25,345 nucleotides of DNA from positions 1 through 25,345 of IMG/VR virus record IMGVR_UViG_3300021963_000600, one strand, 5' to 3'. Source of the DNA: a virus. The position numbers were made by a program, and so were the translations under genes. This document shows, piece by piece, positions 13,781 through 20,435 of the stretch. Below the pieces are notes generated by a model that saw only the letters and a program-made list of their open reading frames with translations, was not told the DNA's origin and did no database searches. The first letter of the stretch is position 1. Every line of letters begins with the position of its first letter.

Positions 13781-14478
13781 TGTACTCAATTGTCCACAGG
13801 GCGCTGGTCACCTACGCCAATTCATCCACAGGTGAGATTCGGGTAAAGATTCCCGCCGTCACGGGACTGTCAGAGGTCCACATCTCCTACATTGGTAGGG
13901 CCAAGCAACACGGCGCATGGGTGGTCCCTGCCGTGGGTGAGCAAATCATCGTGTCCGCCGATGATGAGCACATGACCAACATCTTCTGGTTGCGCTCAGA
14001 TGCTTACATCGCACATGCCCTGACACCTGACTATGGCTCATTTTACGACACACAGATTCAAAACTCTGCTGGCATCAACCTAGCCAACACCATGAAGTTC
14101 AGGAACGAGGCAGAGGCTCATAATGTGTCCATTGTTTCTGATTCCAGAATTACGGTGGCATACGCAGGTGTGTACAACATCCAGTTCTCCGCCCAGTTGG
14201 ACAAGACGGATTCTGGGGAAGACCATGTGGATATTTGGTTGCGTTACAACGGGAATGATGTGCCGTGGTCCAATACACGCCTGACCATGGCAAAAAACAA
14301 CATCAAATTGGTGGCCGCATGGAATTTCGTCATGACCATGGACGCAGGGTCTTACGCTGAGATTGTGTGGTTGTCCGACGACGCCACTATGAGGCTGTAC
14401 GCAGAAACAGAGTCCTTGACTGCCCCAATCAAGCCTGGTATCCCATCCGTCATCCTGACGGTCACCAGAGCCGTTTAG
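13780..14478 (+). CDS. Baseplate OB-fold protein fused to a C1q/TNF-like jelly roll
   Basis: Encodes 232 residues. Residues 1-72 show the pattern of the OB-fold of baseplate spike proteins (gp5/gpV/VgrG type): ALVTYANSSTGEIRVKIPAV, GAWVVPAVGEQIIVSADDE and IFWLR. Residues ~85-232 form a second beta domain, with RITVAYAGVYNIQFSAQLDK, DIWLRYNG and SYAEIVWLSDDATMRLYAE, the ordering seen in C1q/TNF-like jelly rolls. The long beta-prism and lysozyme domain of classical spikes are absent, so the jelly roll may be a receptor- or sugar-binding tip. Confidence 0.8.
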   Translation: MYSIVHRALVTYANSSTGEIRVKIPAVTGLSEVHISYIGRAKQHGAWVVPAVGEQIIVSADDEHMTNIFWLRSDAYIAHALTPDYGSFYDTQIQNSAGINLANTMKFRNEAEAHNVSIVSDSRITVAYAGVYNIQFSAQLDKTDSGEDHVDIWLRYNGNDVPWSNTRLTMAKNNIKLVAAWNFVMTMDAGSYAEIVWLSDDATMRLYAETESLTAPIKPGIPSVILTVTRAV

Positions 14479-14480
14479 GC

Positions 14481-14486
14481 TACAAT
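14481..14486 (+). promoter_or_regulatory. TACAAT -10 element, leaderless-type promoter
   Basis: TACAAT, five bases, then ATG 14492. It starts two bases after the upstream stop and drives the endolysin gene. Confidence 0.55.
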
Positions 14487-14491
14487 AGGGC

Positions 14492-15025
14492 ATGGCAAAT
14501 CGCAAGTACCCCTATTACCCATCGTTTGACGGCAAGAAGGCCCAACCAGGCACAGAGAAACTGGTTGAACTGTGCGGAAAGCGTTGGAAGACCAAGAACC
14601 TGGGCATTTATGCCGCCAGACTGATGAGAAATTCCAAGACAGAGGGCAAGAAAATTGGTGACCCTGGCATGGAGAAATTCCTCAGTGTGCATGCCACTGG
14701 GGCGGCCTGCGATATTGGATATGACGACCGCAAGGTCGGCGTGGAGATGTGGGAGTGGTTCCTCAAGTACACCAAGGAATTGGGAATTGTGGAGATTCAC
14801 GACTACGCTTTTGATGCCAATGTCAAGGACGGCAAGCCTGGGTATGGCCGAGGTTTTCGCTGTTCCAGGGGCGAGGGGGCCGCTGGGGTAAAGCAGTTTA
14901 CCGAATCTGATAATGCAGGTTCATTTGGGGGCAAGTGGTTGCATTTAGAACTTGAACCAGAGATGGCCAAGGATGCCGCCAAGTTTGAGGCCGCATGGCG
15001 GGCTCTCCCCAAGCCAGGGGCCTGA
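14492..15025 (+). CDS. Endolysin, M15-type D,D-carboxypeptidase-like
   Basis: Encodes 177 residues. It has the zinc-peptidase signature SVHATGAACD (65-74), with H67 and D74 as metal ligands in the S-x-H-x2-G-x2-x-D pattern of M15/VanY-type enzymes. GKWLHLEL (148-155) supplies the third ligand, H151. An EIHDYAF segment (101-107) lies between. Such enzymes cut peptide stems of peptidoglycan at the end of infection. There is no signal peptide, so release would need a holin. The N-terminal 50 residues are basic and may bind the wall. It has its own TACAAT promoter. Confidence 0.82.
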   Translation: MANRKYPYYPSFDGKKAQPGTEKLVELCGKRWKTKNLGIYAARLMRNSKTEGKKIGDPGMEKFLSVHATGAACDIGYDDRKVGVEMWEWFLKYTKELGIVEIHDYAFDANVKDGKPGYGRGFRCSRGEGAAGVKQFTESDNAGSFGGKWLHLELEPEMAKDAAKFEAAWRALPKPGA

Positions 15026-15030
15026 TGCGC

Positions 15031-15036
15031 TAAGGT
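15031..15036 (+). promoter_or_regulatory. TAAGGT -10 element, leaderless-type promoter
   Basis: TAAGGT, six bases, then ATG 15043, within 20 bases after the endolysin stop. Confidence 0.5.
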
Positions 15037-15042
15037 ATCTAC

Positions 15043-15186
15043 ATGGATATCAACCCGCAAGAAGTCATCAAGCAACTGTCAAATGAAATCGCCCGCCTCA
15101 ACATTGAGGTGGCAATCCTGAAGTCCGCCCTAGAGCAGGTACAGAACAATGGCACCACGACCCCGATTGAGGCGCAACCTAACTGA
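15043..15186 (+). CDS. Short coiled-coil protein
   Basis: Encodes 47 residues. VIKQLSNEIARLNIEVAIL gives a strong heptad pattern with Ile, Leu and Val at the a/d positions, continued by KSALEQV, and a Thr/Pro tail ends AQPN. A TAAGGT element sits six bases before the ATG, supporting it as a real leaderless gene. It overlaps the next gene by 38 bases in another frame. It resembles small accessory lysis or DNA-associated phage proteins, but no family is assigned. Confidence 0.7.
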   Translation: MDINPQEVIKQLSNEIARLNIEVAILKSALEQVQNNGTTTPIEAQPN

Positions 15187-15679
15187 TTTATTTGCCGATA
15201 TTGAGGCAAACAAATCATTAGAAAACATCATCCCCCGTCCCACCTCGGACCCAGAGACACACGAGACTGGGCTCCCAGACGAATTCCAGTTAATCCCTGG
15301 TGCCAAGAGGGAGTACCGCACCACCTTCCCCGAGGTTCCCACAGAGTATGTGGAGGACGCCAAGCCGCCCAAAGACAACTACGGCCAGGGTCCCCGCCGT
15401 AGCACCAGAGTGGCGGTCCACAAGTTTGTTCCCAACAAACTGGAGCAGGCTGGCGTGGTCACCCCACAGACTCTCGGCACGGTGTATGTTAGGTTCCAAC
15501 CGCACATCAACGGCAAGCACGGCAACGATGTGTGGCGCTACAAGAATGTGCCGAAGACCGTCTACGACACATTCGCCAACAGCAACTCAAAGGGTCGCTT
15601 CATCAACACCCACCTCAACTCATATCCAAAAGGGAGAATAAGCAGTCGTGAAGACAGGTACCATACTGAAGACTTTTAA
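15149..15679 (+). CDS. KTSC-domain protein
   Basis: Encodes 176 residues. Residues ~1-85 are basic and probably disordered. Residues ~86-156 match the KTSC domain layout: a first strand (TRVAVHKF), a second (LGTVYVRF), then VWRYKNVPKTVYDTFANSNS and KGRFINTHL, close to the usual Y-R-Y-x-x-V-P-x-x-V-Y ... KGRFF-N pattern. The KTSC domain occurs alone and at the C-terminus of some lysyl-tRNA synthetases; its function is not well established. The gene overlaps both neighbours, and the protein ends in TEDF. Confidence 0.78.
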   Translation: MAPRPRLRRNLTDLFADIEANKSLENIIPRPTSDPETHETGLPDEFQLIPGAKREYRTTFPEVPTEYVEDAKPPKDNYGQGPRRSTRVAVHKFVPNKLEQAGVVTPQTLGTVYVRFQPHINGKHGNDVWRYKNVPKTVYDTFANSNSKGRFINTHLNSYPKGRISSREDRYHTEDF

Positions 15680-16109
15680 GAATGTCTTACTGACCATTCT
15701 TTTCTACCACGCCCACATCTTCATGGTTGTGTACGGCGTGATGGCGCTCACATTCCACCCGTTCTTCATCGTGCCGTTCGTGCTCTACGCATGGCGCTCG
15801 TTCAGCGGAACCTACGACCTCCTGTATGTGGTCGGGCCCGTCTACTGGATTCTGAAGAAGGACAACAGGTTCTTTTCTGTCGGCCTGGGAACCATGCACG
15901 AGGTGGCAGAGCCCTGGCGCCGTGGCAGAGGTGTGTACGCAGTGGTGGCCAAGCGTTGCCTCCAGATTGGTCTGTGCAGGACGCAGACACTTGACGAGAC
16001 AGAAGGTATCCTCTCCGCAGTCCAGGGAAGGTACCTGGACACTGAGCCACGGGAGATAGGCAACTGGCATGGTGTTCAAGAAGAAGACGCAAGAAAACTC
16101 ACGGCCTAA
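15648..16109 (+). CDS. Membrane protein of unknown function
   Basis: Encodes 153 residues from GTG 15648 (AGGGAG at 15631-15636 is a plausible but distant Shine-Dalgarno). Residues ~12-75 are hydrophobic and form two or three transmembrane segments (VLLTILFYHAHIFMVVYGVM, FFIVPFVLYAW and LLYVVGPVYWIL). Residues 76-153 are soluble and basic. It does not match a known holin and is longer than most. Its position after the endolysin allows a lysis-accessory or spanin-like role, but this is inference. It overlaps the next gene by 41 bases. Confidence 0.68.
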   Translation: MKTGTILKTFKNVLLTILFYHAHIFMVVYGVMALTFHPFFIVPFVLYAWRSFSGTYDLLYVVGPVYWILKKDNRFFSVGLGTMHEVAEPWRRGRGVYAVVAKRCLQIGLCRTQTLDETEGILSAVQGRYLDTEPREIGNWHGVQEEDARKLTA

Positions 16110-16281
16110 AAGAATCCAGAACATGTCCGACTCCGACTTGCGGGGTTGGCTCAATGCCTGCATGATGGAACTGGGGTCCACCTACGACAAGTGGCAGTTC
16201 CACCGAGGTGAGGCCGAAGAGGTCAGCAAAATCATCCGACTTGTCAACGACCTGTGGGACGAGATACAGTCACGCCCCTGA
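16069..16281 (+). CDS. Small helical protein of unknown function
   Basis: Encodes 70 residues if ATG 16069 is used, or 52 from ATG 16123 (MSDSDLRGWLNAC). The first 18 residues are very basic (KKKTQENSRPKR). The rest is predicted helical (DSDLRGWLNACMMELG, EAEEVSKIIRLVNDLWDEI). The basic leader could bind nucleic acid. It is the last gene before the tRNA cluster. Start choice is unsure because neither ATG has a strong Shine-Dalgarno. Confidence 0.6.
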   Translation: MVFKKKTQENSRPKRIQNMSDSDLRGWLNACMMELGSTYDKWQFHRGEAEEVSKIIRLVNDLWDEIQSRP

Positions 16282-16285
16282 ACAC

Positions 16286-16357
16286 TCGGGGATGGTGTAA
16301 TTGGCAACACAGCAGGTTTTGGTCCTGTTATTGAGGGTTCAAGTCCTTCTCCCCGAA
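16286..16357 (+). tRNA. tRNA-Gln (anticodon TTG)
   Basis: Acceptor TCGGGGA/TCCCCGA, anticodon stem GCAGG/CCTGT with loop TTTTGGT (anticodon TTG, reading CAA), and T arm GAGGG-TTCAAGT-CCTTC with one G-U pair. The discriminator is A. No CCA is encoded. It is the first of three + strand tRNAs upstream of the terminase. Confidence 0.9.
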
Positions 16358-16362
16358 CTTAT

Positions 16363-16439
16363 GGGTGCGTAGCCCAATCGGCAGAGGCAGGGGACTTAAA
16401 ATCCCCCAAGTGTGGGTTCAAGCCCCACCGCACCTACCA
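16363..16439 (+). tRNA. tRNA-Leu (anticodon TAA), short variable loop
   Basis: Acceptor GGGTGCG/CGCACCT with a terminal G-U pair, anticodon stem GGGGA/TCCCC with loop CTTAAAA (anticodon TAA, reading UUA), and T arm GTGGG-TTCAAGC-CCCAC. A CCA tail is encoded at 16437-16439, unlike the other tRNAs here. The variable region is only five bases, whereas cellular leucine tRNAs carry a long variable arm. Confidence 0.87.
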
Positions 16440-16440
16440 A

Positions 16441-16513
16441 CTCCCTCTAACTCAATTGGCAGAGTAACGGACTTTTAATCCGCAGGTTCTGGGTTCAAGC
16501 CCCAGGGGGGAGA
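16441..16513 (+). tRNA. tRNA-Lys (anticodon TTT)
   Basis: Acceptor CTCCCTC/GGGGGAG with one G-U pair, anticodon stem with CGGA/TCCG and an A-C mismatch at its base, loop CTTTTAA (anticodon TTT, reading AAA), and T arm CTGGG-TTCAAGC-CCCAG. The discriminator is A. No CCA is encoded. It ends eight bases before the terminase promoter. Confidence 0.88.
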
Positions 16514-16520
16514 CTGAGGA

Positions 16521-16526
16521 TATAAT
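16521..16526 (+). promoter_or_regulatory. TATAAT -10 element before the terminase
   Basis: A perfect TATAAT lies eight bases after tRNA-Lys. It is two bases before GTG 16529 and eight before GTG 16535, so a leaderless mRNA would favour the second GTG as start. Confidence 0.55.
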
Positions 16527-16528
16527 GT

Positions 16529-18100
16529 GTGACCGTGTCAATATCTGAAGAAGAACTTGTTGAATCCCTTGAGGACTTTGGTGACGCAGAGGAATTAGAC
16601 GAAACCTCTGCCGAATTCGTTGACCAGTTGGTCAAGCGCATCATCATCTTCACGGAAGAGTTCTGTGATGTGGAGTTTTTCCCCTACCAGATTCCGATTG
16701 CCTACCGCATCGTAGAGTCCACCGTTCTTGGTGATGGTGATTTGATGACCGTGGTCGCCACCCGTCAGTCAGGTAAATCAGAAGTTCTGTCAGCAGTCAT
16801 TGCTGGCATGATGGTCATCCTGCCCAAGTTGGCCCCCATCTACCCGACATGGTTGGGCAAGTTTGAGAAGGGTTTCTGGGTCGGCACCTTCGCCCCCACG
16901 GAGGAGCAGGCTGACACGGTGTTCGGGCGCATCGTCAGCAAACTGACCAGCGACCACGCCCTGGAGTTCCTCCTTGACCCCGAGATTGACGACAAGGCCA
17001 CTGGCGGTGGTACCCGTGGCCGTGGGCGCCTCATCACCCTCAAGAACTCGGGCTCCCTCTGCCGTATGCAGACCTGTAACCCCAAGGCCAAGATTGAGTC
17101 CAAGACCTACCACATGGTTCTTGTGGACGAGGCTCAGGAGGCCGACGAGGTCATGGTGACCAAGTCCATTGCTCCGATGCTGGCCTTCAACAACGGAACC
17201 ATGGTCCTCACGGGAACTGCCAACCGTTACAAGTCCTATTTCTACAAGATGATTCAGTACAACAAACGCCGTTCCGCCAACGGTGGGCGCAAGTTCCGTG
17301 AATCCCACTTTGAGTACGACTGGCGCACGGCTTCTAAATATAACCCTAACTACGCCAAATTCATTGCCAAGGAAAAGTTAAGGATTGGCGAGGACTCAGA
17401 TGAGTTCCAGATGTCGTACTGCAACAAGTTCATCCTTGAGAAGGGCATGTTCGTCACCGAGGAGCGCATGGAGCGCCTGTACGACCCCTCCATGCCCCTG
17501 GTCAAGGAGTGGTGGCGTACCCCGTGTGTGGCGGGTATAGATGTGGCCCGCTCCAACGACTCCACTGTCGTGACCGTGTGTTGGGTGGACTGGGACCATC
17601 CAGACCCGTTCGGGTTCTACGAGCATCGTGTCCTCAACTGGTTGGAAATCAACAACGAGGAGTGGGAATCCCAGTACTTTGAGATTATTGACTTTCTCCG
17701 CCACTACGACATCCTCCGTGTGGGGGTGGACGCACAGGGCGTCGGCGGAGCCGTGGCGGAGCGCCTCGCACTGCTGTTGCCCAACATTGATGTGCTTCCC
17801 GTGTCCTCGGATTCCAAGGCGCAGAACGAGCGGTGGGTCCACTTGACCGAACTCATCCAGAGAGAGCAGTTAATTCTTCCAGGACATTCCAAGGCCCGCA
17901 GGACACGCTCCTGGAAACGGTTCAACCAGCAGATGTCTGACCTTGAAAAGGTGTACAAGGGCCCCTATCTGTTAGCCGCCGCTCCTGACGAAAAGGGCGC
18001 ATTTGACGACTACCCTGACTCGTTGGCTATCGCCTGCTCCATGACCGTCATGGACACGATGCCCGAGATTCAGGCGTCCAACAGCCCCTTCTTCAGATAG
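16529..18100 (+). CDS. terL: Terminase large subunit
   Basis: Encodes 523 residues, the packaging motor ATPase and genome-cutting nuclease that docks on the portal. The ATPase domain has Walker A ATRQSGKS (77-84), Walker B MVLVDEAQE (196-204) and the coupling motif TGTAN (228-232). The RNase H-like nuclease has acidic residues in GIDVA (D338), VGVDAQG (D401) and FDDYPDSLA (about D494 and D497). Length is normal for TerL. The GTG at 16529 gives the longest form, but GTG 16535 fits the TATAAT element better; the difference is two residues. All 16 glutamines are CAG. No small terminase subunit is obvious nearby. Confidence 0.97.
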   Translation: MTVSISEEELVESLEDFGDAEELDETSAEFVDQLVKRIIIFTEEFCDVEFFPYQIPIAYRIVESTVLGDGDLMTVVATRQSGKSEVLSAVIAGMMVILPKLAPIYPTWLGKFEKGFWVGTFAPTEEQADTVFGRIVSKLTSDHALEFLLDPEIDDKATGGGTRGRGRLITLKNSGSLCRMQTCNPKAKIESKTYHMVLVDEAQEADEVMVTKSIAPMLAFNNGTMVLTGTANRYKSYFYKMIQYNKRRSANGGRKFRESHFEYDWRTASKYNPNYAKFIAKEKLRIGEDSDEFQMSYCNKFILEKGMFVTEERMERLYDPSMPLVKEWWRTPCVAGIDVARSNDSTVVTVCWVDWDHPDPFGFYEHRVLNWLEINNEEWESQYFEIIDFLRHYDILRVGVDAQGVGGAVAERLALLLPNIDVLPVSSDSKAQNERWVHLTELIQREQLILPGHSKARRTRSWKRFNQQMSDLEKVYKGPYLLAAAPDEKGAFDDYPDSLAIACSMTVMDTMPEIQASNSPFFR

Positions 18101-18116
18101 CCCCCCACAAAAATGG

Positions 18117-18122
18117 TATTCT
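18117..18122 (+). promoter_or_regulatory. TATTCT -10 element of a leadered promoter
   Basis: TATTCT lies about 36 bases before GTG 18158. The expected transcript would start near 18129 and include the strong AAGGAG ribosome site at 18147-18152, unlike the leaderless genes. Confidence 0.42.
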
Positions 18123-18157
18123 TGTAGAAAGTCACACACCCTCTCTAAGGAGTAATA

Positions 18158-18559
18158 GTGCCAGTTTCACCCGCCCCCATGTTCCCAGAGAAGTCCCCAA
18201 CCTTCTTTGAGCCAGCATTTGCCCCAAGCATCCCGATGAACAAGGGCCCCCTCCGTTTTGAGGAGGGTGTTGCCACCGACACCGATGTGCCACGGGACTT
18301 CGCCCAGGGCGCATACATGGACACGGCCCCGTCGCCACTTCGCATGAACCACAACAACCCAGAGATGTTCTACAAGCATCCTGAGCAGACCATGCAGGAG
18401 CGTGCCCATGTGGGTGCCGCAACCTGGATTGAGGCCCCAACGGTCCTCCGTGAGTTCGTGCAGGGCTCGGTTGCAGGCGATGCCATGCCATACTTTGAGT
18501 ACGAGTACAACACGGGTGGCCACATGAACCGCCCGAACCCAACCGTCGTCTCGGACTAA
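18158..18559 (+). CDS. Phage head-region protein of unknown function
   Basis: Encodes 133 residues from GTG 18158, five bases after AAGGAG (18147-18152), which fixes the start. The protein is Pro-, Met- and aromatic-rich with little clear secondary structure (FEPAFAPSIPMNKGP, PRDFAQGAYMDTAP, YFEYEYNTGGHMNRP). No domain, signal or membrane segment is seen. Its place between terminase and portal suggests a minor virion or head-completion protein. It is followed three bases later by another GTG-start gene. Confidence 0.75.
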   Translation: MPVSPAPMFPEKSPTFFEPAFAPSIPMNKGPLRFEEGVATDTDVPRDFAQGAYMDTAPSPLRMNHNNPEMFYKHPEQTMQERAHVGAATWIEAPTVLREFVQGSVAGDAMPYFEYEYNTGGHMNRPNPTVVSD

Positions 18560-18562
18560 CCC

Positions 18563-19006
18563 GTGGACGGGGAAGCGCCTTCCCCCGCAACACAGGGCGA
18601 ATCCGAAGGGCCGACCACGACCTCCGCTCTACCGATTGCTCCTGTGTTTGCAGGGGCATCGGCCATTTACGATTTCTCAGGGTACCTGAAGACTCGTAAA
18701 TCGCAGTTGATGAGCGAGCAGTTCTTCAAGGCCCCTGATGTGGGGACTGACTACACAAATCCCTATGTACCCAGGCCCAAGGGGCCTCAGGGAGGCATTG
18801 AGGTTCAACGCCACATGTCTGGTGTGGGTATTCCCTTCATGGACCCCCTGGACAACTTCAAGCCAGGTCGCCTGGAGATTGACAAGAAGCCGACCCCAGT
18901 GCGTCGTCCCAGCCGTCCTTCTGACCCTAACCGCATGCGCAAGAAGGGTGCGGCCGCTTACCGCAAGGCCAACAAGGACAATGTTGACTACGGGGAGCAG
19001 ATGTAA
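18563..19006 (+). CDS. Phage head-region protein, basic C-terminus
   Basis: Encodes 147 residues from GTG 18563. The N-terminus is acidic with Thr/Ser (PATQGESEGPTTTSALP), followed by ASAIYDFSGYLKTRKSQLMS, a Pro/Gly-rich middle and a basic C-terminal region (VRRPSRPSDPNRMRKKGAAAY). The charge switch from acidic to basic suggests an interaction or DNA-contacting tail. No family is recognised. It has no obvious Shine-Dalgarno and probably relies on coupling. It stops on TAATG overlapping the next gene. Confidence 0.72.
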   Translation: MDGEAPSPATQGESEGPTTTSALPIAPVFAGASAIYDFSGYLKTRKSQLMSEQFFKAPDVGTDYTNPYVPRPKGPQGGIEVQRHMSGVGIPFMDPLDNFKPGRLEIDKKPTPVRRPSRPSDPNRMRKKGAAAYRKANKDNVDYGEQM

Positions 19007-19866
19007 TGGCTTTTTTTGAAGTCAACCCCACAAAAAATCCTGAGAATTTTGCCCAGGCCAGGAACCGCCTGAAGAGCATGATGTTGGGCGCTACTGACCA
19101 CCAAGTTGAGCGTGGCCGTGCTTGGTATGACCTGGCGGAGGATTCGGCCCGCTCAGGGTCCGCAGATATCGGCGTGACACATTCTTCAGGGGCAGGAATG
19201 ATGTCGGCTGTATCTCCAGCCTTGGACTTTTCCGAGCACAATGTCCATGTGCTTCATGAGATGGGTGCTATGAGACCAGAGCACCATGCGATGGTTTTGG
19301 CGAGCCTGTCACACCAGAGAAAGGTGTCTGAGGCCAACCGCCTTCTCCGAGGAGAGGGGCACCCAACTCTGCGGTCTGGTCGGTTGCCAGAAGTAGAATC
19401 CATGCTGACTGAGTTGTACCCACACCTGTCTCGTGCCACTGACTTCAACATTGCTGATGCCATGCGCATTAGGGAGGGAGCAGAGCCAGGAGAGGTTCTC
19501 AACAGAAAAACACGGCCTAAGACAAACAGTTTTTGGCGCAATCTTGCTGGTGACAGGGATGTCGTGACAGTGGATTACCGTGCCGCTGATGTGGTGGCTA
19601 ATCAAATGAGGCCAGTGCGGGGACCACAGTCCAACAGAGGGATTAGTTCGGCGTTGAGTAGTCGTGGACCCACCAGGTACGAGGACTACGCCCATGTTAT
19701 TGCCTCATCTTCTGCTCTTCCCAGCGTTCAAAAAAGGATGCCTGGTCTCAAGCCTGCGGAAGCACAGGCACTTCAATGGGTTATCGCTAAAGACATGGAG
19801 TTGACCAACCCTGATGGTAGTCCCAGAGGCAAGGGCCCTGCGAGAAAAGGACAGCCCTATTTCTGA
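19006..19866 (+). CDS. DUF7178-like phage protein
   Basis: Encodes 286 residues. The order of motifs matches, from memory, a phage family annotated DUF7178: GMMSAVSPALDFSEHN (~64-79), KTNSFWRNL (172-180), VVTVDYRAADV (186-196) and YEDYAHVI ... AEAQALQWVI (225-260). The function is not known to me. The VTVD..AADV segment with its acidic residue and the W/Q-rich end recall helix-hairpin-helix nucleic-acid enzymes, but that is speculation. A basic tail ends GQPYF, similar to the C-terminus of the protein at 2585. It starts on TAATG and ends on TGATG. Confidence 0.78.
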   Translation: MAFFEVNPTKNPENFAQARNRLKSMMLGATDHQVERGRAWYDLAEDSARSGSADIGVTHSSGAGMMSAVSPALDFSEHNVHVLHEMGAMRPEHHAMVLASLSHQRKVSEANRLLRGEGHPTLRSGRLPEVESMLTELYPHLSRATDFNIADAMRIREGAEPGEVLNRKTRPKTNSFWRNLAGDRDVVTVDYRAADVVANQMRPVRGPQSNRGISSALSSRGPTRYEDYAHVIASSSALPSVQKRMPGLKPAEAQALQWVIAKDMELTNPDGSPRGKGPARKGQPYF

Positions 19867-20078
19867 TGGACCCAGCACTCGCAACCATTGTTGTCGCACT
19901 CATCACCACCGTGGGTGGTCTGCTCGGTGTGGCAATCAAAGAATTCAAATCAATGAAGAAGACCAACACTGATGACCACGGCAAGGTGATGGCTCGCCTG
20001 GAGAAAGTACAGGACAGCGTTGACCATGTTGCCGAGCGTCTTGATGACCACATTGATTGGCACTTGACGAAGAAGTAA
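19866..20078 (+). CDS. Small membrane protein with coiled coil
   Basis: Encodes 70 residues. One hydrophobic segment (ATIVVALITTVGGLLGVAI, ~residues 6-24) is followed by a basic stop-transfer KEFKSMKK and a coiled-coil tail (MARLEKVQDSVDHVAERL). This topology is common among phage lysis-associated proteins such as XhlA- or DUF2746-like types. It is coupled to the previous gene by TGATG. Role as holin partner or membrane anchor is inferred. Confidence 0.78.
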   Translation: MDPALATIVVALITTVGGLLGVAIKEFKSMKKTNTDDHGKVMARLEKVQDSVDHVAERLDDHIDWHLTKK

Positions 20079-20082
20079 GTGC

Positions 20083-20112
20083 TTTACAGCGTGGCGCAGT
20101 TCATGCTACGCT
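20083..20112 (+). promoter_or_regulatory. Promoter with -35 and -10 elements
   Basis: TTTACA (20083-20088), an 18-base spacer and TACGCT (20107-20112) make one of the few recognisable two-part promoters here. The expected start near 20119 gives a leader of about 40 bases before ATG 20160. Confidence 0.45.
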
Positions 20113-20119
20113 AGATGAT

Positions 20120-20144
20120 GGGGAAAGTCCCCTGTACATGTACA
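20120..20144 (+). promoter_or_regulatory. Structured leader: short hairpin plus 12-bp palindrome
   Basis: GGGGA (20120-20124) pairs with TCCCC (20128-20132) over a three-base loop. Right after it, TGTACATGTACA (20133-20144) is a perfect palindrome. The ribosome site AAGGAG follows at 20149-20154. The palindrome could be an operator for a dimeric repressor or an RNA element controlling the gene at 20160. Confidence 0.42.
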
Positions 20145-20159
20145 CCACAAGGAGAGACC

Positions 20160-20435
20160 ATGTCTGAGGACAAGAGGTCGTTGTTTGAGGATTTGATGAG
20201 TCCTCGCCCAGACAACAATAGTCAGTGCAAGGTGCACACCATCATGTCAGAGATGGACGACAAGGACCGTGAGGCATTTGCCAAGGCAATTGACATGGTC
20301 AAGGCCGACAAGGGACAGGGTCGGTCACGCACCTACAGCGCCTCCTGGCTGACCAGCGTGCTGAAAAAGCACGGGCACATCATCAGCACCAGCACGGTGC
20401 TCCGACATGTGACTGGAGCGTGCTCCTGTGAGTGA
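20160..20435 (+). CDS. Small HTH-like phage protein
   Basis: Encodes 91 residues from ATG 20160, five bases after AAGGAG; an earlier ATG at 20115 is in the leader and is rejected. The C-terminal half reads like a recognition helix-turn-helix: SASWLTSVLKKHGHIISTSTVLRHVTGACSC. A conserved Cys near the start (CKVHTIMSEMD) pairs with the terminal CSC. From memory, similar small proteins with the 'loop helix then RHxxGxCxC' ending are common in actinophages. It could regulate transcription or act as a small-terminase-like DNA binder. It overlaps the phosphoesterase gene by eight bases. Confidence 0.78.
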   Translation: MSEDKRSLFEDLMSPRPDNNSQCKVHTIMSEMDDKDREAFAKAIDMVKADKGQGRSRTYSASWLTSVLKKHGHIISTSTVLRHVTGACSCE

